From Scortum barcoo (lineage: Eukaryota; Chordata; Actinopteri; Centrarchiformes; Terapontidae): DNA of 64,000 bases. The stretch spans positions 13,981,782 through 14,045,781 of the forward strand of contig CM041545.1 in the NCBI GenBank assembly GCA_023238725.1, written 5' to 3'. Under the pieces are notes generated by a model. It was given only the letters and a program-made list of their open reading frames with translations, searched no databases and had not been told where the DNA came from. Shown in pieces: positions 48,073-61,930 of the stretch (position 1 is the first letter of the stretch; every line of letters begins with the position of its first letter). The position numbers were made by a program, and so were the translations under genes.

Positions 48073-48496
48073 GTTCTACTGGGACTTGATAATGCTCATC
48101 ATGATGATGGGGAATCTAATCATCATTCCTGTGGGAATAACCTTCTTCTCAGAGCAGACTACCACCACCTGGCTGGTCTTCAATGTGGCCTCAGACACCA
48201 TCTTCCTGGTGGACCTGGTCATGAACTTCAGGACGGGGATCGTCAACGAGGAGAGCTCTGAGATCATCCTCGACCCCAAGGTCATCAAGATGAATTACCT
48301 GAAGAGCTGGTTTGTTGTGGACTTCCTCTCCTCCATTCCAGTGGATTATATCTTTTTAATAGTGGAGAAAGGCTTTGACTCGGAGGTATATAAAACAGCC
48401 CGTGCTCTGCGAATTGTCCGCTTCACCAAGATCCTCAGTCTTCTGCGTCTGTTAAGACTGTCCCGACTCATCAGATACATACATCAGTGGGAGGAG
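48073..48496 (+). CDS. hcn1: HCN pacemaker channel (HCN1-like), exon 2
   Basis: Encodes residues 120-260. S1 is FYWDLIMLIMMMGNLIIIPV; S2 is WLVFNVASDTIFLVDLVMNF; S3 is SWFVVDFLSSIPVDYIFLIV; S4 is the voltage sensor, with basic residues at every third position from ALRIVRFTK to LSRLIRYIHQW. The loop EQTTTTW and the segment NEESSEIILDPKVIKMNYLK follow the HCN1 pattern (HCN4 has VEDNTEII; HCN2 differs in IKKKYL). The exon starts after CTCTGCAG, completing the split Arg codon, and ends HQWEE at a GTGTGT donor (phase 0), the boundary known for HCN1. Exons 1 and 2 give 260 of about 900 residues. Pore, C-linker and CNBD exons are not in the window. Confidence 0.94.
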
Positions 48497-49254
48497 GTGT
48501 GTATATTATACATATATTTGTCTAAGAAAATACTACACAAAAAGCAGGGTGTAGGACACAGGATGTTGGTCGTGGTCCTCTCTGGGTGCTTTTTCCCAGC
48601 AGCACAGCAACAACCTTGAAAGGTTAATGCATGGATATAATTGTGCACGTAAAGAACTAATAGGTGCTGTCAATCACCGCTGGTCAGAAGGCTTATCTGT
48701 GGATAACAAGTGATAATGTCAGTCACTTTCAGCTCATTGATTTGTGAAATTAATTCAAAACTAGAAAAAAAATTAATTGCCTCCATTATTTTAGAAAAAA
48801 TGCTTTAGATAGTGGGTATATATGGATTCAGGGCATAATATAATGTATTCACCTACTTTATCAAGAGGTATCTCTATAAAGGTAATGTATATTAGAGGCT
48901 AAATGAGATACTCTCTTAATGTTCTGTTGGTGTGGTTGCTCTAGATGCCTCTGGTGGATTTTGGAACATCCACAAGGTTAAACCCCACTGGACATAACTG
49001 AGAGTGATACATTATTACCCTCCATCGAGTCAGTGCACTCCCTGACTCAGACTATTTAACCAAGCTCCAGTCCTCTCCTCCCCCTTGTAACGATTTCATT
49101 ACACACTGACTGATCGAGAGACTGCGCCTCTCCATATCGTGACTGAAGCCTTCCAGCAGTCAGATATGTTTTAGACAGCGCGGCCGGAGCACTGACATTA
49201 CGTTTGATTTGAAATGTAGCTTAGATAAAATGTGAGTGCTTGACCGTGACACCA

Positions 49255-49289
49255 TCTCTCTCTCTCTCTGTCTCTCTGTCTCTCTCTCA
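49255..49289. repeat. (CT)n microsatellite, with TG interruptions
   Basis: TCTC units with two TG breaks. A pyrimidine-rich stretch of another kind lies near 50230-50400. Confidence 0.85.
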
Positions 49290-52164
49290 CCTCGTCCTGA
49301 ACGTCCTTGCCCCGCGGCTCCCCGTCCCCTCCCTCCCTTATTGCCTGACTCCCCTGTTGTTATCGCTGCTGTTATCCATGCTGCTTGTTACACCGGTTGA
49401 AGCAAATTGTGTTGTCGTCGGGGCTCCACCTGAGCTTACATTCTTTCGAATGTGCACCCCGAGCAGTTCAATGACATGAGTAACAATAGTAGTGAAAAAA
49501 TAGATTGACTGCACAAAGAAGTTAAATTTGGCAAACTAAATCCTGTAAACCTGTAAACATAAGCGCACTAATAGCTACAGTCATGAACAGAATCCACCCA
49601 GAAGTATAAACAGCACAATTGTGGAGCGTGTCCAATTCCTAGCCCCCATGCTATGGATCAGTGAACATTTACGTAGCACGAAAAGATCATCATTTGTGCT
49701 CAAGTACCAATGAGGCAGCAGACTTTTATAGTGTTTATGGTGGCTTATATTTTTCTGTCAGTGTATGTTTTAAACCGTGTTATATTACTCTTACTGCATA
49801 ATGCGGTATTTGAAAAACAAAAGTATTATTCATGCTTCAGCAAAGCATTGTTCGAGCTTTGCCAAACATGGAGTTTGGATTTAACTTAGGACACTCACAC
49901 ACACTCACACACCCACACACAAACATCACAAAACATATTATACAGAAAGTGAGCACCATATGGATTGCAGTTGCTCGGTGGAATTATCTTGGCACGCACG
50001 CTGCGCAGGAAGTTGCTCATAGATTTGCAGATAGGGGCAGTGCTGTATATTATGTTGCTGTCTCGATGTTTGCAGTGGGAGGATGAGATGGTATGGGCCA
50101 GGTTAGAAACGCAAATAGACGGTGCTGCAAGGTTAATGAAAAATCTGCAGTGAGCATGCAGGGAGGCAGGCAGCGCGGTATATAGGGATGTGTCATAGTG
50201 CTCAGATACAAGGCCTGCACTCTCAGTCCGTCTCTCTCACGCTCAGTCATTCCTCTTTGTCTCCATTCGTCCTCCTGCTTATCAAAGTCTGCCTCCCTCT
50301 CCAGTTCTCCCTCTCTCTCCCCCTCGCATGCCTTTTCTCACCCTCTCACTCACCGTGTGTCTCCCTCCTTTCTGTCTTTCTCTCGATGTTGTTTATGACT
50401 AACCTCAGTGTCCTTAAAGATGCAGTATAGAAATGAAATATAGTTGGGGTTTTTATTTTGGTGTGACCACATTAAACGGACACACCGAATAATAAAAACA
50501 ACCGCAAATCAGACACATCCACAGGAGACGTGAGAGGAAAGAAAAGGCACTCGGTGGAAAAATTCCAAGCTGTCGTAACACGTTAGGTGTAAGATGCCGG
50601 ATTAGCGCTTTAATGGAGGGACAAATGCAGTCTCCTGCCATCATAATGGGTTTCAAGCAGTGAACCATCATTACATCAGCCTTGGGATGGACTCAGTTAG
50701 TTATTCAGACAGAGACTTTCGACAATAAATCATCTTCCAAGCCTGCATGTCCGTCATTCCTTCATCTGTCGTGTGCTCCCTGCCCCCCTCTTCACTTTGT
50801 CACCATCTCTTCCCTCCATCTGCGAAGTAAAAAGGGATGTGATTTCATCAGCGCAGGACAGTCAGATCTGTTATTTCGCCAGTACTCTCTATTAAAGCTA
50901 TTCCTCTACATTTTTTTAGTAGATCTTAATGTCACACCTGTCAAAGGTCTGTAGCAGGCAAAAGCTGCATATGAACATGTGTTAATCTTATTCTTTAGTG
51001 TCTTCTTCTCACAGGCCTCCTACAAGCTGCATTTTTACCTCACAAGAGCAGAATGATCGATGCTGGAGATGGTAAATGTTAAAAATACTAAAGAGTTAGC
51101 TTAATGTGTTTTGAGAAGAGTACCTTTTATTCCACAGCTCAGTGAATATTCAGTTTTGTCAGAAGTACTTGTGCCAAACGATGAATGTCTTATGGACAGA
51201 GCTGCTGGGAAGTGGCTGCTGGGTACTCTAGTCTATACAGCTGAGTGGCCACAGTATTAGAGCCCACAAAGGAATTGATGCGTCTTATTTAAGCAACTCG
51301 CTCGATTGTCACTCATTAGAGGGGAGTAGTGGATGACTCCATCTGGCTGTGCCAATTATCCAGACATTTGAAAAAGCACTAAAACCACCTCTGCTAGATT
51401 TTAAGATCCACACTAAGATGGAATTAGTGATTTTTGGCTACTGACCCTGGCTTATTTGGTGTTCGTGCCGCCGCTGTAGTTGCTACTATTCCTGTCAGTT
51501 ATGCACATTTCTCTGTGTGCTCGTTAAATCATTCATTCATTTGTTTGCTCACACATAATTATTGCAATGTGCAGTGCTTAGGGAAATTGCAGCGTATACT
51601 GTGAAGGTCGCACAGTAAATACGCTGTGCACTCAAACAAACCAGATTTTAAACACGAGCCAGGAAAATGGAGGTTGGTGCATGGTTTAAACATCTGGAAT
51701 GAACTTTTCCCATATTCTTGAGGCCAATTATTCACTTGAGTTAAATATTTTAAGCGGTTTTAAGTGACATCAGCATGCTCCCACTGTAAAGTAAAAACTG
51801 TAAGGTGCTTTAAAAAGATGCACCCTACTCTGAGCATACAGAAAGTGTTTCATGCATATTGTATGCTCACCACAAAGGTCAATATGCAGCCTTTTGGTGA
51901 TTTTAAGAATAGAGAACAAGTACTATTAATCAATTAATTGAATAATTAAAACATTTCTTTCACAATAGTGGCACTTTTAATGATGAACCCACACACAATT
52001 AGCACGTCACTCTGCAGTTCCCATCAACTCTTGTGGAGGGTTTTTAGTATCTGTCAGCTCATTATTTTGGCTTTACAGTTTCAACTTTACAGACTTGATT
52101 CTCACCGCTATCATCCAACCCTTTTTCAAGTCGCAGAAAGCGGCAAAAAATAAAATAAAATCTG

Positions 52165-52415
52165 GAAAACACACTGTGCACTACCTACCTAGCACCAAAC
52201 AGCAGACAAAGTTAGCGACTCGTGGGAGCATTTCACAGCTTAGCAAAGCACCCGATATCTCCCTCAGGAGTTGGTGGAAACCAAAATAGAGAGCTAAAAG
52301 GAGAGTGAATATTGGACTTATATTCCCCAGGTGGCCTGAAACGTGACTCACTATGAACACAAACATCGTGTCTGCTGAATGCAGGTCTATATATGGGCAT
52401 CTGTTAGACATATAA
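52165..52415 (+). repeat. Interspersed repeat family D, copy 2
   Basis: CCAAACAGCAGACAAAGTTA, ATATCTCCCTCAGGAGTTGG, AGAGAGCTAAAAGGAGAGTG and AATATTGGACTTATATTCCC align with copies at 25290-25625 and 61595-61930, on the same strand. Shortened at the 5' end. Confidence 0.65.
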
Positions 52416-54506
52416 ACTCTATAAACTTAGGTAATATGTAATTATTGTTGTATTGTCAAGATAGAAGGACAGAAAACTAACTGCTTTATATTTCCCACCC
52501 AGAAAGCAAAATCCCCCAGTCAAGTTTCTGTGACCTATAGGGGCTCACAGGGGAAGACATTTAATGGTCAGGTATTCAATAATTCAATAAAATAATGAGA
52601 ACAGTTATCGGGGGCATTTTTTGCCCTTTCATCTTTAATTTCACAGGCATATTTAGATCTTTCAAGGGCATTTTTGCCCCCCTGCTCCTATTCATTTCTA
52701 ACCCTGCTTCCCTTACGCTTTCCTTATTATTTCACGTCCTCTCAGATACAGAGCTAATTATCCCAATGACCTTACAGTCACGACAGACACTTTATTCCTC
52801 CAACTTCTGCTGTTTACTTTGGGTATGTGCTAATGTTGGACAGATCTTTATGATTCACGTTCCCAGGAATAGATTTAGATACCACCCCGTCCTGTGCTGA
52901 TTTTGGTTCGTTGAATTTAAGAGAAACTGCAAAAGCAGACTAAGGAGATAACATTTTTAAAGTGCTGTAGAGAATCCCCACAGCTCCCAGTGCCACATCT
53001 GGCTCATCACAGCCACCAGGCCTCCCGCCAGATCCCAGCTAAAGCACAAGGGCTCAGGTTGGGCTTGTGGCAGCATACCAGCCCCCAGGGGTGGCTGTAC
53101 CCTTTCTGAGGCCCCAGGCACAAATAGTCTGTTACTCTGTGATGGTTTAAAACTCGTCAATAACAAATCGGTATGAAAGATTTGGTTTACTGACATACTG
53201 TGTTACTTCAGTTGTGTTTTGTATTAAATAATTTTATACTCAAGCGTGATGCTCAATGGGAAGCATGTTGACACTGATATTATGACATATATCATCAAAC
53301 CTAAAAAGAGGAACATCTGAGTTTCAGACTAAAGCTTTTGAGACATTTGTTGTAAAGCTTAATTAACAGAAAAAAACATTTCAACTGGCAAAATACAAAA
53401 ATCAATTTCAAATAGTTACTTGATCATTTGTTGTATTCTCTGTCTTTACTCCACAGAGACACCAGTAATTGCTTCATAAGACATCTGTTTGGATCCAATT
53501 ATTGTTTCTCCATGTGATGCTGCATTGAAAGCAAACTATAACTAGAGAGCTAACATTAGTCTGTTGGAACAAATGACTGTTATATGGCAATAAATTGCAA
53601 CTTATTTTTCATTGACAAAGTAGCTGTAAAATCATGAGGGAGATTTGTCCGTTTGACATTTAACTGTGAAACTGTTCTGCTTTGTGGCAGCTGAGGCATT
53701 ACATTTGAAAGATGGCACATCACATCACACATTCTGCTGTGTTAGAGTACACGCTGTAACCTTAGTCATGTTTATTAAAATATGTACTTCATGATACAGA
53801 GAACACACACATGATCAGTATTTCCCCTTTAATTTAGAGGTTGTTTTCCTCTTTAGTTAAACAGATATTGTGGTGTATCACAGTACATGTTGTCTGATCA
53901 TGTTGCAGAGTCGACTGTATTTTGATACCATGGTAACACATTGTCACACGTGGTGAGTAACACAATGATATCCACTCTCTACAGTCAGTATAAACATACT
54001 ACAGGAGCAGGACAAGGGGTTATGTTACCAGGTTCACCTGCTGACAGTTCATCTGGGTTGCTGCAGAACCACTACAGTGATAAAACATACAGAGCACTTT
54101 TTTCCCTTACATCCCCCTTCTTCAATTTCTTTTTTATGCTTCTGAAAGTTTGCTTCTGGTGATGAAAACTGTGTCATCATCTCATGCCTCCGTGTCGTCA
54201 GCAGAGTTGGGTTTGTGGCCCCGAAGCGTCATCTCTCAGGTGCACAGGATACATCCTCAATTGTGGGGTGTGGCCTTCCCTGAATCACTTTTTTATTTAT
54301 ATTCATGCAGTAGGAAAACTAATTGAGGGTGTGCGACGCACTTAGCAGCTGCCTGCGAGCCCGGATCATGGAGCTTTTATGCAAAAGTACAACATGTTTC
54401 TGCCGGACTGAGTCACTTCTCAAGATCAGATTGTTCTCTTAATTCACTACTAATAATAGTTGCCTGGAAAAATACTGGTTAATGATTTGGGCTTTAAGCT
54501 GCTTGT

Positions 54507-54532
54507 TTTATTATTATTATTATTATTATTTT
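54507..54532. repeat. (TTA)n microsatellite
   Basis: About eight TTA units, followed by a T run. Confidence 0.9.
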
Positions 54533-55490
54533 TTTTTTGTTCCTTTTTTTTTGCACAAAACACAGGTACTATCTGCTACAGCTGCTGACGCCAGAGCATG
54601 ATGCAAGCGATCTGTTTAAGCAGAGGTTGCTTCACAGCTCGGTCGGTAAATTGATCTGAAAAGGGGGAAAATGTGAGCCAGCTGACCTGGGTATCTAGTT
54701 CAGTGCGCGGGAGCAGCAGAGGAGGCTTTAACTACGTTACACTGGCTAAATTTGGTCTCCACCGAAATAATCCATACTATGGCAGTCTGACGGGAGACCT
54801 TTTTTTAAACTCTTCCATCTTTAGCAAGGTGGAGGCGTTAATGTTTGTCTGCATCTTTCCTTTTTTTGTTGCTGAATTAAAGCCAAGACAGAACTTCAAA
54901 GGTGCTTCTTGATATACATTGTGATAAAAATAGCTTATCTGTTTTTATCTGTTCCATCTGTATAACGCACAGTGCAGTTAGAAAATTAGATGCATTTGCG
55001 TAAAGAAAACTGAGATTTTAAGTCAAGGTTAGATAAGAGAAAATAGGGCTGCAAGTGCTGATTATTTTTATGTGTGTTATTTCTTTGACAAATAAATAAG
55101 ACAATTTAGCAGAGCCAAAGGTGAGGTCTTTACAACTCAAAGATAAAAAGAGAAACTCACATCAATGAAATAAGAAACAGTAAATTCATTTTCCTCTGGT
55201 TAGTAATTGTCTCAGTACTAGTTGATGGTGATATATTACCCTCCCACTGATGAGTGAATATAACAAAGTGACAGAAGGCATCGTAAGGTGAAAAAGGGAG
55301 ATCACGATGAGGCCACTGTGTGCTGTAATTTGCCACCTCAGCAACAGATAGTGTGGTGTCAAAGGAGATTAGTCGGCTTTGGTTTATAGAGTCCCGTGGA
55401 CTTGATTCACCTGTCTCAGAATAGGCCGCGCCAAGTCCTCGGTGCCTTGAGGCCGCCGCCCTAATCTCAAGCGGGGACACAGGTGCATAG

Positions 55491-55492
<2 letters not shown>

Positions 55493-55524
<32 letters not shown>
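55493..55524. repeat. (AC)16 microsatellite
   Basis: Uninterrupted AC units. A 15-bp tandem (GTGCTGAATCATGAA, then GTGCTGAATCATGAG) follows at about 55535-55565. Confidence 0.9.
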
Positions 55525-55529
<5 letters not shown>

Positions 55530-58090
55530 GAAGGTGTGCTGAATCATGAAGTGCTGAATCATGAGTGAGGCTGAAAGAGAGATCAGGAGAGACAGAAAGA
55601 CAGATGGAAACAGAGAGGAAGAGAAGAAACAAAGGGAGGAGGACAGTATGTGTTACATTTTATCTTTGTGTGGGTATGATACAGCAGCAATAGTGATTCC
55701 CGTACTATGTCCTGATTGATTTTCTATTGTGTCGACCGTATTTCTCTCTGTGATTACAGCTTGTAAATGAAGTAAGGACAAAGCATTTTAAATTGGACCT
55801 GGGGGTGTTTTTGTGTCTGTTTGCGTTTCAGCATATGCAGTCGACCTCTGCTCTTTTAAGGGCTGCACCTACATGCAATTAATCACAGTGACTGCAGCGC
55901 AACCTTAAAGGAAGATTAAGGTAAATCCATATAGAAAGCACACAATGCATTTATCACAGAGAAAGGCAAATGACTTGGGAGGATAATTAAAGGAGCCTGG
56001 CCTCATTACCATGTTCTCTCAAATGTCATTTAGTTGCAGGATGTACATACAGTAGTGAGGAGCAGGAACGGGAGCTCCTCTGTGAAAGAGCCGTGTCGGA
56101 GCACAGCCCTCGGCTGATGACTGCATACAACTGTTTCCTGTTATGTGACGTGATTTGATGTGATGTGCAAGGCTGGGGATTGTTGCGAGAATGTGTCATG
56201 CCCATGTGTTTGTTTGTGCGCATCTGGATATTTCATACCCTGTAGCCTAGAGGTGACATATGGCAGCTTGGGAGAACAACAGCTTTTTAACTCCTAAAAT
56301 ATACTCACATATATCACTGGCTGATACTAAGTATCAATCTGACAATAACATGCCTCATTGCAGCCAAGGCGAATTAAAACTGAAATTGATAAGTCCTTTA
56401 AATGAAATCACACACTATTACTATAACTCTGTCAGATGAGACTTCTGGGAAAGTTGGACAACCCAGCACACGCTTCAGCTCAGATTCTGTATTTGCACAA
56501 AGCAGCTGTGGCCAAGGCTGCACAGCTGGTTGTTTATGTCCCTAACAAGAACAAGTTGGAACATTTAATAATATTTTGCCCACAAAGTATGGAGAGTCTG
56601 TTGCGGATAAATCACGCAAAGGTCTGGTTTCACTTGGAGGTATGCTGAGGACTCTGAGGGACCTCCAGTCCTCTGCCTGGAGACGTACATGTTATTTATC
56701 AAACGGATGCGGCAGCCAGGAAGCCCAGCTTGAGTGTCATGAGCGAAGCTTCTTTCATAATGCATACGCATTAAAGGGAGAGATATATGTCCAGTCGACT
56801 GAGCTTTAATGAATACAGACTAATGTGCAGGTTTGAGTGGAATATCTCCACCTTTAAAGCGAAGATGCAAATATTATGATAAACTCAATGTCCAATGCAC
56901 AATAGTGATTATACCATGACATTTTGATGGGCCATTTCTAGATATAGTTACGTGGGAGGCAAGGGAGACATCAGTAATATCAGCGCCACCTACATCCATC
57001 ATGCAGCTCTGATATTCTGTTGGAGCAGTTGCTCTGTCTGGGTCGCCTGTCTCTGCTTTGGTGCTCCTCCATCGTTTCATTTGACCCTTTTTTCTGCTTT
57101 TTTCAAATGCTTTATTTTCACAGTATATCTTTTCATCTCTCATTCCATCCACACATTGCATTGGACACTAAAGCATTAGTAAAGGTGAGCGTTGCTAAGT
57201 GCTTCAGAACAGTGAATTTACTGTTCCCTCCTCTTCACTCTTGCATTTTTCGTCAGTGTTCGTCAGTGGTGTTTGTGCATGCTTCATCCCATTTGGCCGA
57301 GCAAGTCTTAAAACAGCGACCCTTTTTTATGGAAAAAGATAATAAATTAGCATTTTCATGTGAACAATGGCCATGTTTTGCATCTTTTTACTTGGGTTCA
57401 ACTCACTGACAAGATAGTGTAGTGTAATTTACTCCTCCTGGAACTAAGTGCTCACTCTGTGTAATAAAGAGATTTAGCATCGAAGAGACTTTCCTTCAGA
57501 GAGTGACTCAACTGGAATGTCTTGTGAATGCCTTTATTTTATACCCAAATCTGATTTGCATTCCACTTTGAATAGTATGTAAATGTATAATAGCCACGAA
57601 TGTGTTTAGCTGTTGGAGGACCCAACAGGGTCCTGCGTATACAGCGCTGCAGAGCATGACCAGGCAGGCTGCTGGAAGCGAAGCAGGCTTGTTGTGAGTG
57701 TGGGTGAGTTGCAGCCTGCGGGGGGTTAAAGAGCTCTACCACGTGTCTTTATGTGTGACAATCAGCCTGTCACACATTTGACATGAGGGGGGACCTTTCA
57801 CTGTTCAAGAGCCACCCACTGTTTCGTTGCAACATCGATGTTAAACACGCTGTACAAGAATGTGTTATATGCAAAAATCAAAATACTTTAAAAATTAGGT
57901 TTACAGTAGTTTTAAATTTGATTTATCTGAGCTTTAGATGTGCTTCCTTAAACGTATTAAGCCATTTAAAAAGTAGAATTATCTTTCACCAGCAGATATA
58001 AATGTAGTTCTGAATTTAGTCGAATTAATCTCCTCCAAAACAAATATTTGCTTTGTCCCTGTCTGTCCTTTTTCTCTCTTTTCACCCTGT

Positions 58091-58155
58091 CACACACACA
58101 CACACACACACACACACCTACAGACAAACAAGCAAGTCACACACACACACACACA
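58091..58155. repeat. Two (CA)n tracts
   Basis: CA runs at 58091-58117 and 58138-58155, separated by 20 bp. Confidence 0.9.
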
Positions 58156-58945
58156 ACAGCCTAATGGACTCCTCCAGTCCAATTTTTTCTAGCAGACAAA
58201 AATGAAGGACAATGCTTTTTCCACTCTCATGCTGTCTGTGTTCCTGTCCTCTCTGTTTTAAGACACAGCTCTCTGACGATGAACATAATGTGCCTTGAAT
58301 CATGTTCTTGCTCAGCTCACTGAGGGAAGCTCACTCTTGGCCCACGGGGTGGAAAATCCCAGACTCCACTGCCTGAAAGAAGGAGTTTTGCTCCCCATCC
58401 CCTGTAGATTTAACCCATTTTCCCTTGCCAAGTCACTCAGTGCTCCTTCTGTTGCTAGTTGGTCGCGTTAACTGCAATAGAGAGTGTTAATTGCTTGACC
58501 ATATGGTTTAGAGTACAGAGTTAATTGTCAGAAGCATGGTGTTAAAGTTGAGAGAAAATATAGTTTTAATCACACTGATTATAGCGCCATGGCTCCACTT
58601 TATTTCTGTGTTGCTGTTGAATCAGAGCCCGGACCGGAATGGAAGAACCCCAAAACACCATTTTATTTAAACTTCCTGGTTATATTAATAAACAGTGTGG
58701 TTTGGAGGTGGCGTGCAGAGATTGTTCTAGATATATCAAATATTGGATGCACTGCACACACACTCACATATTTTATGTGGCCAAAGTGTCTTTTAGATAC
58801 CTTCATAAATAGATTGAACAGGAAGAGGGAGAGGGAGGAAAGCATTCAAGGGAGAGGAAATATAAGTTAAAAATTGCTTGTCAGAATCCGTATGTTTCAA
58901 GCGCAAAACAAACAAACAAACAAATAAAACTTTGTCAAGTGAAAC

Positions 58946-58964
58946 TATATATATATATATATAT
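58946..58964. repeat. (TA)n short tract
   Basis: About nine TA units, after (AAAC)n at about 58906-58922. Confidence 0.85.
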
Positions 58965-61213
58965 CCATATTGGGTCATTTTCTTGATGCATCAATCAAAC
59001 AGTAAAGCTTTTTACGGATGGAGAAAATTCCCCAGTGGCTAGTTGTTTTGGTGTTTCATGTTTCCAGCCCTATAGCAGTTAAAGGGACAAATATACAGTA
59101 TGTTTAAATTGTTAATAATTGATATACTTGATACAAGATAGATGTTGAGAGAAAAAAAACAACTTCTCTTGCTATTGTGCTGTTGCATCTGAATCAATTA
59201 CAGAACTGAGGTCTATGAGACATGATGTTAGCGCTACATCGCTTATAAATTAGTTTTGCTGTCCGCTGAGGCAGTAGAGAGAATGCATGCGATTTTTAAA
59301 AACTGCTGATAGATCACATTAATCGAGCTTTGGTTCCTGTATGTCAGCCTATACGAATCACAGCTGCCGGCTTTACAGGTCGCTTTGTATCATACTGTCA
59401 CTGTAAGTTGATGTATGACGTTTAAAAATGCGGTATACTCCTCCACTGGGAGTACCTCTATTTCTCTCCGTCTCTGTCTTTTTCATCTCTTACTGTCACT
59501 GTCAGTCTGTCTCTCAGCTCGGGCCTTTTATTTGATGTAAGATATGAACGGACATGTCCGCGCAGTGAAGACAGAGAGACAGAGAGGCAGTGACACCGGG
59601 AGGCAGAGACTGGGAGAAAGAGAATAGTTTGTCTAGACAGGAGGAGGCAGGAGCGTATGCAATGTAAAAAAAAAGTGTTTTAGTCGTGAATATTTGCTGA
59701 AACACAAACAGAGCCAGGTTTTATGCTGAACAAATGACTGATTTAGAGTAGTAAGCGATATATGCGGTGCCTTCAAACCACCATCAGCCATCTTCTGTTA
59801 CTGAGCCTGGGGTATAACCGTTTTAGCAGCCCCACAGCAGTTAAACAAAATCAACATCTGCTATTTCCTCCCAACATCTGCTGCTTTTTTTTGGCACAAT
59901 TTTGTTAGTTTTTTTGTTTTTTTTTAAACCCATGTCTTGTTCTGATGTTCGGCAATGATTTTTTCCTTCTTATTAACCCCCTCCCCTCAAGAGTTAGAAG
60001 ACAAGTCAGTGAACGCAGCTTTGATCCCCTGCCCCCACCCCCCCCAACTTGGGATATCCCCCCGTGAACACAAAGTTTCCCTTTGCATGGTGTTGCACAG
60101 TACAGTAAGCAGACAGATGACAGATATAGTCTTGGGAGGGGGCTCAAGTGATAAGAGTGGAGATTAGGCTAATCTCGGTTATTTTTATTTTTGTTCGCCG
60201 GCCTGTTGTTGGTGGTGGTTGCTCTGTGTGTGTGCATGTGTGTGTAAGGTATGTGGGGTGGGGGCACACCGAAGAAAGCTGATGCGTCGGTGATCCCTGG
60301 CAGTTAGCTGAGAAAGGCTCTTATGATCTGTGTACGCCGCAGACTCCCCATACTTAACTGACTGATTCTCCACAAGCCACTTAATGATCCCTTGTTATTT
60401 GGAGTAGGAGGAGTGGGGGGTTTACACCACTCATGGCAGACACCCTGTAATGATGTCTTGTGCAAAATAATTAATTAGTAACTAGCGAAGCATTTAAGGC
60501 TCCTTCTACTTTCACTTCCCAAGGGTTAATGTTGCAGTGCGTGGATTTGCTGAGGCGCCCTTCATCTATTCTATTGAAGTCTAGCTGCTAATATGAGAAA
60601 CACAACGGTTATTATTTGTATCGTATAGGGGCATCACTGTGGCGACAAACTATTATTACACCGTCGAGATGCATTATTTTGGATGTCCATTTGTGACTGC
60701 AGCACAGATTAGATTATGTAGCATATCAAGTGTAGTTACTCATGCTGCTACATCTAACATAGTCTGAGGTATGTGAGACAGATAATGTGCTGTTGCTCCT
60801 GTTGCTCCACTCGGGCTTATATGACCTTTTATAATATCATACCGCCCCATAGGCCTGTGTACTTGCACAGTTATGGTCATATAGCGCTTGATGTTTCGCT
60901 GTCTGCACTACAAGCGTGCATCTTTAAGTGACATGTAACACGGCCACAATTCGAGCCATCTTAAGTTACTATTGTTTGGCCGTCTCCAGCATGCTGCAGG
61001 AAGGGTGTGTCCTCGCGGGGAAAGACAGTGCGGCAGGAGGAAGGGTCCATCTTGCTGATGTTAACATGAGCACAGCGGGTCACCCTGCGCAATCCAGTCA
61101 AATCCCTCCTGCTCTCACATGGGCGCTAATCTTCCCTGACTGCCTTCTTAGCACAACCACGACTCAGGCCACGGCACTCGCCCGTGACGCTTGCAAAAAC
61201 CACACCTTGCCTC

Positions 61214-61239
61214 CTCTCTCTCTCTCTCTCTCTCTCTCC
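61214..61239. repeat. (CT)13 microsatellite
   Basis: Uninterrupted CT units in HCN intron 2. Confidence 0.9.
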
Positions 61240-61594
61240 TTTCTTGCTTGACTTCACTTCCTGCAGCACAGCACATACTCTGGATGTGTTGAAATTAAAA
61301 TAATTAATGCACACAAGATGCACAAACATTTTTAATTTGATTCTTGCACTAAGAATAACAGTACGTGTAAATTAATTTAATATCAGTTTATTTCAGGTAT
61401 CTCTTAGAGGCTTGAAACCAATATATTGAAATGAAAACAACAAGCTGTGTTTTTATGAGAAATTATGTGCTGGAACTATTTTTGCAGTCAATGTTGAGCC
61501 TTAAAGGTGCTGTTATGTGTATATCTGAGCTTTAAAAACAGCCAGGTTACCAGGTTACCTTAAAAAACCCAGACCTCTGAATGGTACGAATCTT

Positions 61595-61930
61595 TACATC
61601 TCAACTCTTGGCGAGAAAGCAAAGGCAGCTGCTGTCAGCGTATAGGCTCTCAAACCAAACCGTCTATCCACCTACCAGCTCGACACCGAACAGCAGACAG
61701 ACACAGTCAGAGGTTTAGCGGCTAAAGAGCCAGATGTTTCCCTCAGGAGCTGATTTAGAGCGAAAACAGTCCTAAAAGGAGAGTGATTACTGGACTTGCA
61801 GTCATCAGGTAGACACAAACACAACTCTTAAAATAAATGAGTGTTGCTCTGTATATGCTGGATGTGCAAATGGGCAACTGTTTTCACTACATCAACTTAA
61901 AAGGGGATGATATGATGATATGTCAGCGTG
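61595..61930 (+). repeat. Interspersed repeat family D, copy 3
   Basis: The most complete copy: ACATCTCAACTCTTGGCGAG, CACCGAACAGCAGACAGACA, GGCTAAAGAGCCAGATGTTT, CCCTCAGGAGCTGATTTAGA, CCTAAAAGGAGAGTGATTAC, GTGTTGCTCTGTATATGCTG and CATCAACTTAAAAGG. Same strand as the other two copies. Confidence 0.7.

Noticed and set aside
48497..48619. Continuation of the HCN exon 2 frame to 48619
   Set aside because: GTGTGT at 48497 is the donor at the family's known exon edge; the extra residues (VCILYIYLSKK...) have no HCN similarity.
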